Assembly: GCA_010645155.1 (NCBI GenBank) | Contig: JAAGOF010000300.1 | Location: 1,417,427 to 1,481,426, forward strand | Direction: 5' to 3' | Length of the DNA: 64,000 nucleotides | Source of the DNA: Tigriopus japonicus | Taxonomy: Eukaryota; Arthropoda; Copepoda; Harpacticoida; Harpacticidae | Shown here: piece after piece, positions 60,901-64,000 of the stretch | Position numbering within the stretch: position 1 is the stretch's first letter | How the letters are laid out: each line of letters starts with the position of its first letter | Translations under genes and position numbers: made by a program | Notes under the pieces: model-generated | Database searches by the model: none | Seen by the model: the letters and a program-made list of their open reading frames with translations, nothing else | What the model was told of the DNA's origin: nothing

Positions 60901-63900
60901 TTTCTGCTTCTCGTCAAAGTGAAAGTGCTTAGAATAAAGCAACTCTGTCTGTCTTTCTTTCTTTCCTTCTATTCGTCCGTCATTCCTGATGGAAACACTA
61001 AGACAGCAGCACCTTCATCGTCATGATCTGTCTCCGGTTTAAAGAATCCTCTTTGTCTTCTTTAGCTTTCAGACACATTTTGAGCAATATCAATTGGCCT
61101 TCGACACCAAAGGGAATACAGTGATCCACAAGGAGAGACATGTCACGTAGGGAAATCGTTTCTTGGTGTTGTTTGCATGACAAAAGTTCATGTGCTTGCT
61201 TGACGAGCAAATCCAAATGGAGTCATCCAAGCAAAGATGTTCGTTCTTTATCTCTTCTCTCCCTCCTTCAATGTACTGTATATAAGCGCTCTTTGGCACC
61301 GAAAACAATGACACAGTCGTGTTCTCGTACTTGCATTGTGGTACGTACTGTACATTTAGGGAACAGTCCCCATGCAAGAGCCATAAAGTTCACGAGGAAG
61401 GTCTCTTTTGTGCTCTCTTTGATGCACTTGCTTGGAAATTTCGTGTGAGTCAAATTGGCCACCAGGATATGACTGATGATGACGACTCCTTCGTATATAC
61501 AGTACATACGTACAGGCTTCATTGTCGTAGTACTGAATTCAACCAGGTATCAAACGGAGACAAGAAGAGCTCCTCAGGTATCAATTTATTTACAAGGAAG
61601 ACACATTGGCGTGGAATGGGAGCAATTGGGAGGTTGTACAACCAAAGTAATGAGGGTTAATACCAGGTTTCTTTGGGAACAGTGCCAAAAGAAACTTCTG
61701 TGTGCTTCTGTCTGTTTGTCTGTTAGACGGACTTCACATAAGGCATTCAAATGAGAGAATGAAACACCATCCAATTGCCACCAATGGACCTCAGGTGAAT
61801 GGAGGGCAAGTGAGGCCTCGGGCTTCGAAGAATATGCTTTTGGACCGGGTTTAGAACAGATTAACAAGGATATCGAGGTCATTCGCATTTTAACTCGATG
61901 TAGCCCTTGGACAAAGCCAGTTTGATTTCAGTTTCAAATGGTGGACCAAAACTTTTCGGGTTACATATGCTTAATCAAAGCATCATAATTGTTGGACGAT
62001 CGATATTAGGCTAAATTTGCTTTTAGATCAACGTTTGTTACCACAACCGGAACTGAACAATGTGATTATTGCATCTCAGGATCTTGAATTAAAGTCTTTG
62101 ATTGCTTTTGGGATCGGAGTACATAATCGGGAGCCGAGCTTTTGATCTATCACTAATTCTTAAGGAAGCTCACTCGAAAGGTCATCGTCATCATCGTCAG
62201 CGAGGAGCAATTTCAAATTCAATTCTTGTCCAATACGCAACAATAGCCGCGAGCAAAAAACCTTGCTCATTGGGCCGAAAAAACGAGGAAGTGTAGATAC
62301 GTAGAGGTGTATTCGTAAAATTCATTCCATGCAACACTCTCCTTGTCTATCTACCCGTCAATCTTACTGCCAATGTATGTACTTCAGTCGCGAAGATAGT
62401 CAAGGTCAAATCAGAGCATTTCTAGTGATTAAACAAGCAGGCAGACCCACGAAGGAGGCTCGAATTCATTTTTAGATCATCTCACGAGCCATAAATTACG
62501 GGGAAATGGGGAGGAAGCCAAATCGGACGAAGGCGACGCAAAACACCCACCAATAATACCTCCTCCATCGACCCCAAGACGAGATTGGTGACCTTAATTT
62601 TGCCATAGATTCCGTTCAACAACAGATCTGTTGGATCGTGTCAAAAGGCAGGAAAAAACACTTCAAACAACCAAACGTGGAGGACGAACACAAAGAAGGA
62701 ACCCTCAATCCAAGGTCTGTGGGCCACCTCCCATCTTTGTAATAATCATCACAAGAAAATGAGCATTTTATGCAGAGGAGAAATGACTTTGGGCAAAACC
62801 CATTGTTTCTGGAGATGAAATGAAATTCGAATGTCATCTTGGACATGTTCATGCGTCGTAAGATGGAAAGAGGAAACCGGGAGATGGACAACATAATTGA
62901 TGAATATTTGAACACGTCCAATCTTGCAATGCTACAAAAGGTATCTTTGAAATTCTAAAAGGGATTTGAATACGGCATGCAAAGAAACAGAGAGGTTGGT
63001 TTTGAACTTTGTGTTCCCCGTCCTTGGGTGGTGTGTCTGTTCAATTCTATTCCGTGCCACACCAAAAAGTTCAGACAAGGAGAATATCATAGAAAATATA
63101 TGGAACACCAGAGGGCGCTCCAAAATTAGGCTAGAGCATGCATATTGTTTCTCTACATATGGCGCTATTTTAGGGAATTTTTCAAAATAGCTTTTCATTT
63201 AATATTGAGTTGCCATGAATCTAGTCCGAAATTTTGATGTTTTCGTTGTCGTAATTGAAGATTCAAGTCTGTTGTCGTCATTAGCGGCGCACAAAATGTG
63301 ATACTTTCTTGGGACACATTATTCTTGACTCGTGAAACTTCGATCTCTCCATCGTCATTATCAAACTAGTCATCAACAACTTCCACCTTGCTTGAAAAGT
63401 TGATGAGGTGAATGGAAACTTTCAATTTCGCTTGAATAAATCCGAGAAGGAATCCGAGAAGGAATCCGTCGTCATTAAGTAACAGAATAATCAATTCCAG
63501 GCAAACTCCTCCTCCTCTTCCAAAGTTTCAAGACAAAACCAGTGGGAATCGGCTTGAAATTCATACCTAATGTATGGGCAACCAACTTCCTCATCATCAT
63601 CTCAGTGTCTCCGCACCAAAAAAAGGTTGACAGAACGAGAGGAGGCCAAAGTTTCCTCCCACGTTTATCGGATTCATATTGATGGATTGCGTGGCGATCC
63701 TTGATTTCCAGCATCCTTCATTCAAGCATCGGAACAGACCCATTTCATCTCGTCACTGTCATCTTTCCAATCAGGCTCAAGCCCATAAAGTTGCTTTTCA
63801 AGATCAAGGCCATGTTGTACCATAAACGTCTCAACACTTAGCCTATGCTTCGTAAACACATCAACAATAATGCACTTGATATTGGACAAGTGATGAGCTC

Positions 63901-64000
63901 ATGTTTATCCCCGATCTTGCGCTAACTTGCTCAAGGACGAAAATTCAATGATCCTACTAGTGTAGAAAGTAGGGGGACTGGATTTATTTTGCCAAGCTCG
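57935..64000. other. Upstream region of the RhoGAP gene, no coding gene seen
   Basis: Open frames here are short and none matches a family I know. The first few hundred bases should contain the RhoGAP 5' untranslated region and promoter. A 12-base tandem repeat (TCCGAGAAGGAA) lies at about 63441-63468, and short CCA and CAT runs occur near 60225 and 62180. A large intron of a gene extending beyond the window cannot be excluded. Confidence 0.45.
63441..63468. repeat. 12-base tandem repeat
   Basis: TCCGAGAAGGAA is present twice, followed by a partial third TCCG. Confidence 0.8.

Noticed and set aside
1..64000. CRISPR arrays, operons, bacterial-type promoters or rRNA genes
   Set aside because: None seen; gene structure is plainly eukaryotic.

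Overview
This is a eukaryotic window, most likely an arthropod and possibly a crustacean such as a copepod. The genes are split by GT-AG introns, many only 45 to 120 bases long. There is a chemosensory receptor with the arthropod gustatory-receptor C-terminal signature, and short nonautonomous DNA transposons are common. The species assignment is inference; the gene families are read directly from spliced translations.

Layout: 1-2900 holds repeats, including a hAT-like miniature element (805-1543). At 3008-9054 there is a puzzling plus-strand locus with a chain of very short exon-like blocks, strong splice sites and an unrecognised product. At 9261-11875 two related inverted-repeat elements abut at a perfect palindrome, and a third element has inserted into one of them. 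A complete TRPM-type cation channel gene runs on the minus strand (20867-12713, 20 exons, 1295 codons), with a hAT-like element in an intron. An intronless minus-strand gene (26774-23385) encodes a class 3 lipase fused to a P-loop GTPase. A 1096-base hAT-like element with an exact 8-base target duplication lies at 27854-28949.

Dynactin subunit 6 (33310-29097, minus) has one large intron that contains a whole gustatory receptor gene on the plus strand (29856-31902). The plus-strand gene for a VIP36/LMAN2-type cargo lectin (35647-43532) carries an inverted pair of promoter-like modules, an antisense dead LINE and a second copy of the TRPM-intron element family in its introns. A two-exon seven-helix membrane protein (44495-45527, plus) converges on a nine-exon minus-strand RhoGAP gene (57934-45776; SH3, WW, PH and RhoGAP domains, 1595 codons). 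I see no coding gene from 57935 to 64000.

The genes do not form one pathway. They are mostly housekeeping or signalling functions (vesicle cargo transport, the dynein/dynactin motor, Rho signalling, cation flux, chemosensation) embedded in transposon-rich non-coding DNA. The exon structures of the TRPM, RhoGAP, LMAN2, DCTN6 and gustatory receptor genes were assembled by hand from splice signals. Every junction was checked for reading phase, and each model closes in frame.
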